Below, one piece after another: positions 5,740 to 6,053 of a stretch of DNA of 6,053 nucleotides. The translations under genes and the position numbers were made by a program. The number at the start of each line of letters is the position of its first letter. Position 1 is the stretch's first letter. Under the pieces are notes generated by a model that saw only the letters and a list, made by a program, of their open reading frames with translations, was not told the origin of the DNA and ran no database searches. Source of the stretch: Bacteroidales bacterium UBA1725 (GTDB lineage Bacteria > Bacteroidota > Bacteroidia > Bacteroidales > UBA932); assembly GCA_002315815.1 (NCBI GenBank), contig DCIN01000037.1:265-6317 (forward strand), written 5' to 3'.

Positions 5740-6009
5740 TTACTTTACACAGAAACCTTTGAGACTGCATTGAACTACATCAACATATTCACAGTCTTTA
5801 CAAGCCCTAATTGTTACAAATGTTGTGTACTCTTCTGTCGGATATGTTCGAATCACAAAGCAATCATCATAACAGTCACCCTCACCCCAAGCAAGAGCTT
5901 CGACGTTCTCAGCAATGGATGATTCAGACGGACTTGTCATCTTAATTGATGTAAAGATTGCAATTCCAACAAGCAGCACAGCTGCGCACAAGATAATGTT
6001 TTTTTTCAT
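5740..6009 (-). CDS. NVEALA-family small secreted Cys-rich protein
   Basis: The 89-residue product has the layout of the NVEALA family (PF14055), small putatively secreted Bacteroidales proteins of unknown function. It starts with a positively charged MKK and a hydrophobic segment (residues about 5-22), then a Ser/Pro linker, then the signature NVEALA at 35-40. The remaining 49 residues are acidic and carry six cysteines, at 46, 50, 70, 73, 81 and 87, in the spacings CxxxC, CxxC and Cx5C. Six cysteines suggest disulfides or metal binding outside the cytoplasm, which is inference. ALA at 38-40 looks like a signal-peptidase I site but lies about 16 residues beyond the hydrophobic core, so cleavage there by another protease is possible. 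It is the first gene of a pair with the propeller lipoprotein. Only 44 bp of its upstream region is present and no convincing promoter was seen there. Confidence 0.88.
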   Translation of the reverse strand: MKKNIILCAAVLLVGIAIFTSIKMTSPSESSIAENVEALAWGEGDCYDDCFVIRTYPTEEYTTFVTIRACKDCEYVDVVQCSLKGFCVK

Positions 6010-6053
6010 AATGATTATTGATTGGTTTATAGATTACAGTTGTTTAATACTCA

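Noticed and set aside
6036..6042. ACAGTTG upstream of the NVEALA gene matching the arms of the DUF3237 hairpin
   Set aside because: A 7-bp match is expected about once by chance in a window of this size, so it gives no support for a shared operator.

Overview
The window looks like chromosomal DNA from a member of the Bacteroidales (Bacteroidota), probably a gut or host-associated lineage. The evidence is a small secreted protein with an NVEALA motif next to a BF3164-type six-bladed beta-propeller lipoprotein, a combination typical of this order. Further support comes from exported proteins starting with short Lys/Arg-poor signal peptides, a general lack of strong Shine-Dalgarno sites, and one TAnnTTTG-type -7 box upstream of proB. 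The genus cannot be fixed from the sequence.

Layout, left to right. (1) At 1-552 (+) is the C-terminal part of an outer-membrane beta-barrel protein whose 5' end lies outside the window. (2) At 574-2813 (-) is a proB-proA pair encoding the first two steps of proline synthesis from glutamate: glutamate 5-kinase in a short form without the PUA domain, then gamma-glutamyl phosphate reductase. The two genes are separated by about 150 bp of nested tandem repeats. (3) A divergent intergenic region of 108 bp follows. (4) At 2922-4707 (+) is a likely two-gene unit: a secreted CE1-type esterase with an N-terminal E-set (CBM48-like) domain and a low-complexity insertion, then an exported DUF3237 protein. 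Their 55-bp spacer is again made of tandem repeats, and the start of the DUF3237 gene carries a perfect 13-bp inverted repeat. (5) At 4755-6009 (-) is a two-gene unit, read right to left: the NVEALA protein, then 10 bp downstream the propeller lipoprotein.

The most unusual pattern is shared by the two same-strand intergenic spacers with repeats (proB-proA and esterase-DUF3237). In each, an 11-bp sequence that spans or contains the stop codon of the upstream gene is repeated exactly at the start codon of the downstream gene, and the space between is filled with degenerate copies. Removing the array in silico would leave both reading frames intact and very closely spaced (an 8-nt overlap for proB/proA, a 4-nt gap for esterase/DUF3237). 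These spacers therefore look like expanded gene junctions. No tRNA, rRNA, IS element, CRISPR array or phage gene was recognised.
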